DNA from: UBA3263 sp964554665
Lineage (GTDB): Bacteria; Bacteroidota; Bacteroidia; Bacteroidales; Muribaculaceae
NCBI GenBank assembly: GCA_964554665.1
Contig: CAZKPP010000034.1
Coordinates: 1-19,726 of the forward strand
Reading direction: 5' to 3'
DNA: 19,726 bases
This document shows positions 1 to 7,824 of this stretch, one piece after another; the first letter of the stretch is position 1; the number at the start of each line of letters is the position of its first letter. The position numbers were made by a program, and so were the translations under genes. A model generated the notes under the pieces. That model was not told the DNA's origin. It made no database searches and saw only the letters and a list, made by a program, of their open reading frames with translations.

Positions 1-53
1 CCGCGTTTACCGATATGCTTATCGGTCATTTCTTCTAAGCTATAAAATTTCAT
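1..53 (-). CDS. Probable XRE-type HTH regulator / antitoxin, N-terminal fragment
   Basis: Only the first 17 codons are inside the window; they read MKFYSLEEMTDKHIGKR and run off the left edge. This resembles the N-terminus of a common Bacteroidales family (M-K-x-Y-x-L-[ED]-E-x-T-D-K-x-I-G-K) in which the stretch is followed by an XRE helix-turn-helix, often annotated as a HigA-like antitoxin or plain transcriptional regulator. The HTH itself is not visible, so the family call rests on memory of that N-terminal pattern. A TAACTTTG -7 box ends only 5 nt before the ATG, so the message may have almost no leader. I see no toxin gene upstream of it within 54-475; a partner, if any, would lie beyond the left edge. 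Confidence 0.55.
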   Translation of the reverse strand, partial: MKFYSLEEMTDKHIGKR

Positions 54-58
54 ATACG

Positions 59-89
59 CAAAGTTAAATAAAAAAAGAATATTCTGAAA
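59..89 (-). promoter_or_regulatory. Candidate promoter of the HTH gene
   Basis: On the minus strand TAACTTTG (66-59) fits the Bacteroides -7 consensus TAnnTTTG. A weak -33 match, TTTC (89-86), lies 19 nt upstream. The predicted transcription start falls at or next to the ATG at 53, which would make the transcript nearly leaderless. The -33 element is imperfect, so this is moderate evidence. Confidence 0.45.
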
Positions 90-135
90 ATAATTGTGAT
101 AATGAGCCATTGAGGCGACCGTCAGACAACAAGTA

Positions 136-164
136 AGGGTTGTGGGCAAACGGCCCACAACCCT
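136..164. other. Perfect 12-bp stem-loop
   Basis: Positions 136-147 (AGGGTTGTGGGC) and 153-164 are exact reverse complements around the 5-nt loop AAACG. No run of T follows on either strand, so it is not a classical intrinsic terminator. It lies between the HTH promoter and the inverted-repeat element at 180-372 and may belong to the same repetitive structure. Confidence 0.6.
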
Positions 165-179
165 GCGGCGGTGGGGGGA

Positions 180-372
180 GGCTCGGAGAGCCGATTTGTG
201 GGAAACACCTGGCTTTAGCCTGGTGTTGTAGCTCATCCCCCCAATCCGGGCATCGGAGATGCCCCTTGTGGACGTCGGCCTCACGCAGGTCTTCTCCGAA
301 TCCCTTTGTGTGTTAGGCTATTGACCCCGGACTGAAGTCCGAGGTTTACCACACTAACGGCTCTCCAAGCCG
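180..372. repeat. Hairpin-rich element bounded by inverted repeats (REP/MITE-like or structured RNA)
   Basis: Arms 180-193 and 358-371 are inverted complements over 14 bp with one mismatch (184 against 367). Inside are several further stems. 204-213 pairs with 218-227 (10 positions, one T-T mismatch, loop TTTA). 248-253 pairs with 259-264 (6 bp). 325-333 pairs with 336-344 (one mismatch). GTGTG at 308-312 pairs with CACAC at 350-354 around that last hairpin. No convincing reading frame is present. The architecture suits a non-autonomous mobile repeat, a REP cluster of the kind mobilised by REP-associated tyrosine transposases, or a structured non-coding RNA; the sequence alone does not decide. 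Of the 422-bp gene-free stretch 54-475, the remainder holds the promoter at 59-89, the hairpin at 136-164 and the terminator at 423-450. I see nothing else in 90-135 or 373-422 apart from a 5-bp stem at 377-390. Confidence 0.55.
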
Positions 373-422
373 TTTTGCCGCTATGGCGGCCGGGGGTGTG
401 GGCAGCGGCAAGGCGGAATATG

Positions 423-450
423 AAAAAACCCTCCGGGGGACCGGAGGGTT
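423..450 (-). terminator. Intrinsic terminator of the susCD operon
   Basis: The 10-bp perfect stem AACCCTCCGG (427-436) pairs with 441-450 around the loop GGGA. On the minus strand it runs directly into six T residues (428-423), the last two overlapping the stem foot. It lies 25 nt past the stop codon of the secreted protein gene at 476, so it would end the susC-susD-secreted protein transcript. Confidence 0.88.
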
Positions 451-475
451 GGGGGTGTGTCGGAAGGGGAGGGAA

Positions 476-1423
476 TTACTTCACGAGGGCTTTTTTGCCG
501 TTGATGATGTAGAGACCCTTGGTAGCGTTAGCTACGCGACGGGCCTGCATGTCGTAGATGGCGTTGCCGGCCTTAACAGCAGCATTAACTTCTTTGATAG
601 AGGTGTTAACACCTTCAACCTTAACGAGTTCGGGGCGAACAGCGGGGGTATCGATAACAACGTCGCCTGCTACGTGGGTGTCGCCGGCGAGAAGCTTAAC
701 GGGAACGATAGAAACTTCTTCGAGGTAGAAAGTGGGCTGGTTGCCACCGCAAGAAAAACCGCCGGGCATGAAAGTTACAGCACCATAAGCTTTGCCGTCG
801 AGGCCGTTAGTGTAGAGGTCAACTACCTGATAGAGGTCGGGATTTTCCCAGATAGCGGGAATTTCAACTTTGGCATTGGGGCCGGGAACGCCGTCGGCAG
901 CGCCTGCGAGGTCGGCGTTGGTGATACGAACGAGGATGCCGTTGCCGTTGTCCTTACGGGAAGCGTCGGCACCTTCGGTGTCGCAGCGGAAGATTACGCG
1001 CACGCGGCAGAGTTCGTCGGCCGCGGGAAGGGCGAAGTTGAAGTTACCGAAGCCCCACCAGTCCATAGCATACATTTTCAGGGCATAGTCACCTGCATTC
1101 CAGGGATCGGCAACCACGGGGCAGAGAGCGTCAGCTTCGGCAACGGTGGTGGGCTTGCCGGTTGCACCTTCGGGGAACTGAGAACCGGCGTTGAACCAAA
1201 CGGCCATGGTGCCGAAAGCGGCTTCGGTTGCAGAACCGAACGAGCAGCCGTCTTCCATCATCAGGGTGGGCCAGTTGATGTTCATTTCGGCGAGTTCTTC
1301 GTCGTTGTCGAAGTAGTGGAAGTCGGGATTGATAGGATAAGCGTAGGCCGTACCCTTTTCAAAAACTTCAGCGGATGCGCACAGAGCGAAGCCGGCACAG
1401 AGAGCAAGTAAAACTTTTTTCAT
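476..1423 (-). CDS. Secreted protein with Bacteroidetes C-terminal tail; candidate surface glycan-binding protein
   Basis: 315 aa. An N-terminal signal peptide (MKKVLLALCAGFALCASA, likely cut after A18) has no lipobox, so general secretion is expected rather than lipidation. The middle part (about 20-230) is rich in W, F, G and N, contains WWGFGNFNFALP and ends in FYLEEVSIVPV, which looks like a beta-sandwich, but I recognise no named domain. The last 30 residues, AIYDMQARRV...KGLYIINGKKALVK, match the short C-terminal sorting-type tail common on secreted proteins of Prevotella and Muribaculaceae. It is third in the susC-susD operon, 99 nt after susD, the usual slot for SusE/SusF-like glycan-binding proteins. 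Glycan binding is inferred from position only; the substrate is unknown. A terminator follows it. Confidence 0.7.
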   Translation of the reverse strand: MKKVLLALCAGFALCASAEVFEKGTAYAYPINPDFHYFDNDEELAEMNINWPTLMMEDGCSFGSATEAAFGTMAVWFNAGSQFPEGATGKPTTVAEADALCPVVADPWNAGDYALKMYAMDWWGFGNFNFALPAADELCRVRVIFRCDTEGADASRKDNGNGILVRITNADLAGAADGVPGPNAKVEIPAIWENPDLYQVVDLYTNGLDGKAYGAVTFMPGGFSCGGNQPTFYLEEVSIVPVKLLAGDTHVAGDVVIDTPAVRPELVKVEGVNTSIKEVNAAVKAGNAIYDMQARRVANATKGLYIINGKKALVK

Positions 1424-1481
1424 AAAAACGTTTTGTTTGAAAAATTAGTGAATAAAAATTGGTGAATAGTCAAATATGGTG

Positions 1482-1516
1482 AGGGCGGGGAAATCCGCGG
1501 TGGACTTCCCCACCCT
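1482..1516 (-). promoter_or_regulatory. 15-bp stem-loop between susD and the third gene
   Basis: 1482-1496 pairs with 1502-1516 around a 5-nt loop. As minus-strand RNA all 15 positions pair, two as G-U wobbles; as plus-strand RNA the same two positions would be C-A mismatches, so the fold suits the coding strand. It begins 6 nt past the susD stop and no T-run follows it. Likely roles are mRNA 3'-end protection or partial attenuation that lowers expression of the downstream secreted protein. Function is inference. Confidence 0.65.
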
Positions 1517-1522
1517 ATAGAA

Positions 1523-3286
1523 TCAGTTCATTGCGCTGGTGCGCTTGATGTTGGGGTCTTTAATAACTTCTTTGGTGGGATAGATATAGTACATCGACTC
1601 ATAACCGCGCCATTTTTCAGCTACCTGATTATCTTCGGCACGAACAACATCGTATGTAATATTGTAATCATATTCCTCAAATTTTGCGCGACCCTGTTTC
1701 TTATAAGAGGTGGTAGGAGTACCGGCCTTAACAAGAACTGTTTGCTGCGGGCCATTGCGGTATTCCCAAACATCTTTGAGACGGTCAAGGCGGAAGAGGT
1801 CGGCGCGACGGGTAACGAGAGCCAGCGGATAGCCGGTAACTTCGTAGCCATGTTCGAGCACTGCTTGTTCGGCCATGTCGGCTTCAACCGATTTAACGCC
1901 CTGTCCATACGCACGGTCGAGCACCATCTGCAGACCATCTTTGGCTTCAGCAACATATTTGCTGCCGGAACGGGCGGCTGCTTCAGCAAACCAGCAAAGC
2001 ACTTCGGAGTAGCGAATCAGACGATGGTTCTGCGGAACAGACTGACCCTGATAAACAGCCTTACGGCAATCGTAGGGTTCGTAGATAACGGTTTGCTCCT
2101 GAGAGCTAACCGCATTAACCTGCATGGAAGCGAAAGTGGGGTGATAGATGGTGTTGCGGGCATTGGTGCGCGAAGCATTAACTTCTTTTTCGTCTTCGGT
2201 AGCCCACCAGCTGACGCAGATAATCGGCGATATGGGATTTGCGGCCGAATTTTTCAGGTCGGTAAAGATGACATCTTCATAAACCGCATGCTTACGAGGG
2301 CCATCAGGATATTCGGCCCACCATTTGTATTCACCCATAAAGTCAATCCAACCGCTCTGATACTGACCGGAGGTTTGACATTTGGAGAACTGCGAGGTGA
2401 AGTTGTTCATATTACCAGGTGTATCCATATAAGCCACGGTTATGAGCTGTTCGGCCGACCAGTTGTTACCAATGCTGTAAACCTGGCCATAGTCTTGCTC
2501 AAGTTCGAGGCCATAGGTTTTGGCACCGTCATAAACCTCTTTGAGCAGGTCTGCTGCTTTGCCATACCATTCGGTGCCGAACTGGCCTTTTTCATAGAAA
2601 GGCCAGCCGCCACGGTTCATATAAACTGCAGCGAGAGTGGCTTTGACGGCAGCAGAGGTTACCCAATAGTTACACTTTTCAGTGAAGCCATATTTCTGAC
2701 CCTGATAAGTAGCGGGGAGGTTGAGTGCGTTGGCACGCTCAAGGTCGCTTATGATAAGCTTATAGATGTCTTCAACGCCGGTCATGGGAGGATCGGGAAG
2801 GTTATGCTCGTTGAGGGGGAGCGGACCGAACACGCGAACGAGTTCAAAGTAGCTATAGGCGCGCCAGTAGAGGGCATTGCCGAGAGCAATGTTGATTTCT
2901 TCCTGAGAAGCTTCGTCGGCATTTTCGGCGTTATCGATAATCAGGTTTGCGGCCTGAATAACCTGATAGCGGAAAGCCCAAAGGTCGTTTGCACCCTTAT
3001 CGTCAGAGGGATCCTTAAAGGCATCGGCACTTGTATATGCCTCCTTCTCGGTGGTATTGATGGTTATATCATCGCCCTGGAGCTGAATGATGTAGGGGTT
3101 CGAGTGACGCTGCGACTGAGTAACCTGGCTATAGAGGGCATTGAGGGCCAAAGTCAGGTCATTGCCGCTTTTGAAGAAGTTTTCGGCAACCATTTTGCCT
3201 TCGGGTTCTTCTTCGAGGAAGTTAGCGCAGGAGGTGGCAGTCAGGGCCAGGGCTGCAACCGCGCAGTATTTATATAGTTTTTTCAT
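1523..3286 (-). CDS. susD: SusD/RagB-family outer-membrane glycan-binding lipoprotein
   Basis: 587 aa. Signal sequence with lipobox ATSC places the lipidated cysteine at C20. It is followed by acidic FLEEEPEG, consistent with export to the cell surface in Bacteroidetes. SusD hallmarks are visible: the helical-repeat segment YWRAYSYFELVRVFGPLPL (about 140-160) and, towards the C-terminus, RLIRYSEVLCWFAEAAAR. SusD proteins cap the SusC transporter and hand over oligosaccharide. The gene starts 23 nt after the susC stop, so the two are co-transcribed. The symbol names the family; the substrate cannot be read from the sequence, and no glycoside hydrolase or polysaccharide lyase gene is nearby to suggest one. 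Confidence 0.93.
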   Translation of the reverse strand: MKKLYKYCAVAALALTATSCANFLEEEPEGKMVAENFFKSGNDLTLALNALYSQVTQSQRHSNPYIIQLQGDDITINTTEKEAYTSADAFKDPSDDKGANDLWAFRYQVIQAANLIIDNAENADEASQEEINIALGNALYWRAYSYFELVRVFGPLPLNEHNLPDPPMTGVEDIYKLIISDLERANALNLPATYQGQKYGFTEKCNYWVTSAAVKATLAAVYMNRGGWPFYEKGQFGTEWYGKAADLLKEVYDGAKTYGLELEQDYGQVYSIGNNWSAEQLITVAYMDTPGNMNNFTSQFSKCQTSGQYQSGWIDFMGEYKWWAEYPDGPRKHAVYEDVIFTDLKNSAANPISPIICVSWWATEDEKEVNASRTNARNTIYHPTFASMQVNAVSSQEQTVIYEPYDCRKAVYQGQSVPQNHRLIRYSEVLCWFAEAAARSGSKYVAEAKDGLQMVLDRAYGQGVKSVEADMAEQAVLEHGYEVTGYPLALVTRRADLFRLDRLKDVWEYRNGPQQTVLVKAGTPTTSYKKQGRAKFEEYDYNITYDVVRAEDNQVAEKWRGYESMYYIYPTKEVIKDPNIKRTSAMN

Positions 3287-3309
3287 TGTTGATGAATCGA
3301 ATTAACGGA

Positions 3310-6300
3310 TTAGAACACGAAGCGAACACCAACGGAGTAGGTGCGGGTTGCGGGAGCGGAACCGAAGTCTATACCCTTCTGATATTCAGCGCCACCGTAG
3401 GTGAGGCCGGCGGGGTTAACGCCCTTATAGCCGGTGATGGTGAAGAGGTTCTGAACAGACACTTGCAGGCGGATGTCGGCAAACTTGGTCATAGAGCGCT
3501 TGAACTCATAGCTGAGAGCAAGGTTTTCGAGACGCATGTAGTCGGCTTTTTCAACCCACTGCGATGATGCGCCGTGGTAGACGTTACCTTTAGCCACACG
3601 GGGGTCGGTGAGCTTGCCGGAGAGCACGTCGTCAATCCAGTTTTCGGCGGTGTAGAACTTGGAGTTGTTGAGATAGCCGTTCATTGCGAAGCGAAGCACA
3701 TTCAGACGGTCGCCACCGAAGGAGCCGTTGAAGAACACGTTAAGGCTGAGGTTCTTCCAGGTAACGGTGTTGTTCCAACCGAGCATGAAGTCGGGGCTTG
3801 CTTTGCCGAGAATGGTGCGGTCGTCAACAGAGGGCGTGCGGGTAATTTCGTTGTCGGCGGTATAGTAGGTGTCGTAGCCTTCAGAATCAACGCCGGCCCA
3901 ACGGAAGCCGTAGAACGAGCCGATTGCTTCACCCTCTTTAACGATGATAGGATCGGTGTCGAAAATCTGGCTTGCCGGGTTGCTGAAAATAATGGGGTCG
4001 GATTCGGTGAGTTTTTCAACGCGGTTTTTCATCCACGAAGCCTGAATGGTGGTCGACCAGGTCCAGTCGCGAGTTTGAACGGCAACTGCGGTCAGCGAGA
4101 GATCAACACCGGTATTGCTCACTTCGCCGGCATTCACATAATATTGCTTGCCGCCGAGATAGGCCGGGGGAGTGGTCATCAGCAGGGCGTCCTGAGTGCG
4201 TTTGTAGTACCAGTCGAGGCTAACGTCGATGCGACCGTTAACGAAACCGGCGTCCACGCCTACATCGAACTGGTTGGTCTTTTCCCATTTAAGGTCGGGG
4301 GTGGGCATGGTGTCGGACCAGTAGCCGGGATAAGCGGTGTTAGTGCCATAGTAAGCAACTGCGCTCGACAGGAGGGTCATGGTCTGATAGGGGGAGATAT
4401 CCTGGTTACCGATAATACCCCAGCTGGCGCGAACCTTAAGGTTGCTCAGGGTCGAGGGCGATACGTTTTTCATGAAGGGTTCGTTGGTGGCGGTCCATGC
4501 AACGGCAACGGAGGGGAAGTATGCCCACTTGTTGTTGCTCAGGCGCGAGGAACCGTCGGCACGGAAGGTGGCAGTCAACATGTAGCGGTCTTTCCACGAG
4601 TAGATTGCGCGGGCAACTGCCGACATAAGGGTCCACTTGGAGAAGCCGTTACCGGCGGTCTGGGTGTCGGCAACGCCAACGTTCCACCAACCTACGCTTT
4701 CGGTTAGCAGGTTCTTACCGCCGATGCTCATATTGCGGGTAGTCGACGAAGTGGCCTCCCAAACGGCGGTTGCGGTGAGGGCATGGCCGCTTTCCCAGTT
4801 CTTCATATAGGTGAAGTTGTTGGTCGACTGCAGCAGCCAGCGGTTGGTGTTGCTGTTGGCCATAGAGCTGGTAGCGCCGGGAATGCGCTTGGTGTCGGAG
4901 AAGCTGTAGGTGTACATGTTAGCGTAGTCGACACCGTTAGAGGTGGTGAAGGTCAAGCCCTTGCAGATATTGAACTTCAAGTCAACGCGGCCGTTAAGAA
5001 TATCGCGGCGGCGCTCGTTGGCGGAAGTAATGGTGCTATAGGGCGAGTTGGCCATAGCGGAGTTGATCGGGTCGAGATTGTAGGCACCGGCCTCGTTAAG
5101 GAGCGACATGGTGGGCGAGAAGGTGTAGGCGCCCCAAATCGGGCCTACGCCCATTTCAAAACCGCCTACGCCGTGGCCTACGCCATGGCTCATGTCAACG
5201 TCGACGGTGGTTTCCAACCAGGGGGTAACTTTGGCGTGAACGTTGGCGCGGGCTGCGAAGCGTTCGTAGCTCGAGTAGTCGATAACGCCCTTATCGTTCA
5301 TGTAGTTGGCCGAGAAGTAGGTCTGAATCTGTTCGTTGCCCTTGGTGTAGCTCAGTTTGTAGTTCTGAGTCATGCCGGTGCGGAAGAGCTGGTCGAGCCA
5401 GTCAACGCCGGGGTCGGAACCGTCGAGATAAGGAGTAATATACTCGGTGTTGGTCAGCGAAGCTCCGAAGGGCAGGTTAGCCATATCGCCGTTAGTAATC
5501 TCACCGGCTTCGTTATATTGCGGAACGAAGTAGGGGTTGGGATAGGGATTTACGAGGGCTTCGGCATATTTTTGGGTGGACATTACCTTGGGCATGTGAT
5601 AAACGTCGCTCCAGCCGAGCGATGCGTCGAAGGTGATTTCGGCGGAGCCGGTTTTGCCGCGGCGGGTGGTGATGAGCACTACGCCGTTGGCGCCACGCGA
5701 ACCGTAGATAGCGGTTGAGGAAGCGTCTTTAAGAATCTGCATGGAGGCGATGTCTTCGGGGTTGATGCCTTCGAGGCCTGATTCGCGCACGAGGCCGTCG
5801 ACAACGTAGAGCGGTTCGTTGCTCTTGTTGATAGAGTTGGCGCCGCGGATGCGGATTTTGGGAGCGGCACCGGGAACGCCGCCGCTGATAACGTTAACGC
5901 CGGAAACGCGGCCCTGGAGGGCTTCGCCAACGGTGGTTACGGGCTGAGCGCTGAAGGCTTTGCTGTCGACAACCGATACGGAGCCGGCCAAGTCGGCCTT
6001 GCGGACTGTGCCATAGCCGATAACCACTACTTCGTCGAGCATTTCGGAGTCTTCGGCAAGTTCGATTTTAACGGGGGCGGCCGAGCTGATGGTTACTTTT
6101 TTGGTTTGGTAACCAACAGAGGTTACGGTGATTGCGGCCGGATATTTGGCAACTCTGAGGGTGAAGTTGCCGTCGATGTCGGTCGCGGTCGCCGCGCTGG
6201 AGTTGTCTACCCTAACGGTAGCTCCGATAACAGGTTCTCCTTCCTTGTCGTTAACAGTGCCTGTAACAGTGAGGCTCTGGGCGGACATGGATAGCCAGGC

Positions 6301-6348
6301 GGGAAGGAAGCCCACCAGCAGGAGCAAGATAACTCTGAGTTTATCCAT
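3310..6348 (-). CDS. susC: SusC/RagA-family TonB-dependent outer-membrane transporter
   Basis: 1012 aa. Signal peptide 1-23 (cut SMSA|Q). A carboxypeptidase-regulatory-like beta-sandwich follows at about 27-97 (VTGTVNDKEGEPVIGATV, VTSVGYQTKKVTI). Next is the segment DEVVVIGYG (105-113), then the plug domain with EALQGRVSGVNV, IRIRGANSI, EPLYVVDG and ILKDASSTAIYGSRGANGVVLITT (about 140-228), all SusC signatures. The rest is a 22-strand-type barrel ending in aromatic VRFVF. There is no N-terminal STN domain, so it is not of the FecA-type signalling subset. It imports oligosaccharides together with SusD, powered by TonB-ExbBD. It is first in the operon behind a clear promoter at 6426-6456; no dedicated SusR, hybrid two-component or ECF regulator is present in the window. 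Confidence 0.95.
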   Translation of the reverse strand: MDKLRVILLLLVGFLPAWLSMSAQSLTVTGTVNDKEGEPVIGATVRVDNSSAATATDIDGNFTLRVAKYPAAITVTSVGYQTKKVTISSAAPVKIELAEDSEMLDEVVVIGYGTVRKADLAGSVSVVDSKAFSAQPVTTVGEALQGRVSGVNVISGGVPGAAPKIRIRGANSINKSNEPLYVVDGLVRESGLEGINPEDIASMQILKDASSTAIYGSRGANGVVLITTRRGKTGSAEITFDASLGWSDVYHMPKVMSTQKYAEALVNPYPNPYFVPQYNEAGEITNGDMANLPFGASLTNTEYITPYLDGSDPGVDWLDQLFRTGMTQNYKLSYTKGNEQIQTYFSANYMNDKGVIDYSSYERFAARANVHAKVTPWLETTVDVDMSHGVGHGVGGFEMGVGPIWGAYTFSPTMSLLNEAGAYNLDPINSAMANSPYSTITSANERRRDILNGRVDLKFNICKGLTFTTSNGVDYANMYTYSFSDTKRIPGATSSMANSNTNRWLLQSTNNFTYMKNWESGHALTATAVWEATSSTTRNMSIGGKNLLTESVGWWNVGVADTQTAGNGFSKWTLMSAVARAIYSWKDRYMLTATFRADGSSRLSNNKWAYFPSVAVAWTATNEPFMKNVSPSTLSNLKVRASWGIIGNQDISPYQTMTLLSSAVAYYGTNTAYPGYWSDTMPTPDLKWEKTNQFDVGVDAGFVNGRIDVSLDWYYKRTQDALLMTTPPAYLGGKQYYVNAGEVSNTGVDLSLTAVAVQTRDWTWSTTIQASWMKNRVEKLTESDPIIFSNPASQIFDTDPIIVKEGEAIGSFYGFRWAGVDSEGYDTYYTADNEITRTPSVDDRTILGKASPDFMLGWNNTVTWKNLSLNVFFNGSFGGDRLNVLRFAMNGYLNNSKFYTAENWIDDVLSGKLTDPRVAKGNVYHGASSQWVEKADYMRLENLALSYEFKRSMTKFADIRLQVSVQNLFTITGYKGVNPAGLTYGGAEYQKGIDFGSAPATRTYSVGVRFVF

Positions 6349-6425
6349 GGTAAATAGTTGAAGATTAGTTTATTAAGGCAATGCCTATTATTTAAGATTT
6401 GGTTATTTCAATGGTTAACTACGGG

Positions 6426-6456
6426 CAAATTTAAACCTAATTTTTGGTTTTTCAAA
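6426..6456 (-). promoter_or_regulatory. Promoter of the susC operon
   Basis: On the minus strand TTTG (6456-6453) and TAAATTTG (6433-6426) are separated by exactly 19 nt, a full match to the Bacteroides -33/-7 consensus. The predicted leader to the susC ATG at 6348 is about 70 nt and contains only a small palindrome (AGGC-AAT-GCCT). No operator is evident. Confidence 0.8.
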
Positions 6457-6505
6457 ATTTTTAACACACAAAAATCACTTCCACCCCCGACACATTTGCA
6501 AAAAT

Positions 6506-7780
6506 TTAGGGTTTGAGGCAACCGACCGGCACCACCCAGATGCCGTCGGCACGCCGGTAGGCAAACTCCCCGACTGCGGTAAGCACCATCAAGAAAGCGG
6601 GTTTACCCATTTTGGAATCATCGATTTTAGCGGCGAGCGCAGTGAGGGTTTCGACGGCATGGTTGATAGCGGATTCTCCGCCGAGTTTGATTTCAATCAG
6701 GGCGTATGCGCCGTTGCGCAAATGGAGCACAACATCGCATTCGAGGCCTGTTTTGTCGCGATAATGATATGCCTGGCCATTCAACAGCTGGGAATATACG
6801 CGCAAATCGCGAACGCAGAGCGTTTCGAATATCAGGCCGAAAGTCTTGAGGTCAGCAACAAGGTCGTCGGGGCCGATGCCGAGCGATGCAACTGCAATCG
6901 AAGGGTCGGAGAAATAGCGGGTGTCGGAGGTGCGGATAGCGGTTTTAGATTTCAGATTCGGATTCCACGAAGGCATATCTTCGGTGACGAAAATATTTCG
7001 CAGCGCGGTCAGATAGCTATGAAGTGTGTTGATCGACACCAAATTTGAACCTGCGGGAGAGATGTCGTCGAGAATAACCGTTACAGGAGTTTGCGTGCCC
7101 TGAATGCGCGCATAAGAGCGCATGAGGCGGCGAATAATTTCAGGATTGCGCAGCTGGGAATCGACGCGGGTAACGTCGGAGCGGACTATGGCCTCATAAT
7201 AGTCGGAGGCGAGGGCCAGCGCCGCGCGCCGGTTGCGTGAAAGCGTGGCGGGCCAGCCGCCGCGACAGGCCAGATAGGCAACATCTTCGATTTTCAGCGA
7301 ATTTCGGCCGACCATGTCGGGGCGCCCGGCAAAGAGCTCACTCAAGCTGATTTCGCCGGTAGAGTCGCCTGACTCCCAAAGGGTCATGGGGCGCATGGTC
7401 AGCCACGCATAGCGACCGGCTCCGCTATGGCTGATTTTGTCGGTAGACGGCGGCACAGCCGAACCGGTAAGTATGAATTGCCCCACGTCATTGCGATGGT
7501 CAACCTCGAAGCGAACCGCATCCCAGATTTCGGGAATTACCTGCCATTCGTCGATAAGCCTCGGCGCGTCGCCGGCCAAAGCGAGCGCGGGATTTATCTC
7601 CACCAGGTTCTTGTATTGATCAACAATCTGCTGATTGGAAAGATAGACTATGCTGCGGGCCTTTTGTTCGGCAGTTGTGGTTTTTCCGCACCATTTAGGC
7701 CCTTCGATAAGAACGGCACCGGTTTCTTCGAGCTTTTCCTCAAGAACGGTGTCGGCTATGCGTTTGCGATATTCATTCAT
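6506..7780 (-). CDS. AAA_14 / DUF4143 ATP-binding protein
   Basis: 424 aa. Walker A GPKWCGKT (27-34) follows GAVLIE; Walker B-like RLIDEWQ (74-80, D77 E78) and sensor-like ILTGSA (103-108) complete the AAA core. The C-terminal half fits DUF4143, with GLECDVVL...ALIEIKLGG (345-368). The D...ExK spacing (D349, E363, K365) resembles a PD-(D/E)XK nuclease-like fold, though nuclease activity is not established for the family. These ATPases are abundant and variable in copy in Bacteroidales and their function is unresolved. The gene stands alone: its own TATATTTG box is at 7800-7807, and four 23-bp-period repeats occupy the -33 region and beyond. No terminator is obvious before the susC promoter. 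Confidence 0.9.
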   Translation of the reverse strand: MNEYRKRIADTVLEEKLEETGAVLIEGPKWCGKTTTAEQKARSIVYLSNQQIVDQYKNLVEINPALALAGDAPRLIDEWQVIPEIWDAVRFEVDHRNDVGQFILTGSAVPPSTDKISHSGAGRYAWLTMRPMTLWESGDSTGEISLSELFAGRPDMVGRNSLKIEDVAYLACRGGWPATLSRNRRAALALASDYYEAIVRSDVTRVDSQLRNPEIIRRLMRSYARIQGTQTPVTVILDDISPAGSNLVSINTLHSYLTALRNIFVTEDMPSWNPNLKSKTAIRTSDTRYFSDPSIAVASLGIGPDDLVADLKTFGLIFETLCVRDLRVYSQLLNGQAYHYRDKTGLECDVVLHLRNGAYALIEIKLGGESAINHAVETLTALAAKIDDSKMGKPAFLMVLTAVGEFAYRRADGIWVVPVGCLKP

Positions 7781-7799
7781 AAGTTACTGATTTTTGGCG

Positions 7800-7807
7800 C
7801 AAATATA
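7800..7807 (-). promoter_or_regulatory. -7 box of the ATPase gene
   Basis: TATATTTG on the minus strand matches TAnnTTTG, 19 nt upstream of the ATG at 7780. There is no TTTG at the expected 19-20 nt distance; instead the first 23-bp repeat (from 7825) covers that place. This suggests a promoter that depends on, or is blocked by, a factor bound to the repeats. Confidence 0.6.
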
Positions 7808-7824
7808 CGGAAAAATTTCAACAA

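Noticed and set aside
308..358. Integron attC-like core GTTAGGC with nearby TAAC
   Set aside because: Only one 7-nt core matches, the partner half-sites do not pair in the attC layout, and no integrase or cassette array is seen.
383..1411. A 342-codon open frame on the plus strand opposite the secreted protein gene
   Set aside because: It mirrors the minus-strand gene with signal peptide, conserved tail and terminator; its translation is low-complexity Gly/Val/Glu text typical of an antisense shadow. Likewise for long plus-strand frames at 1742-3277, 3574-4707 and 17155-18591.
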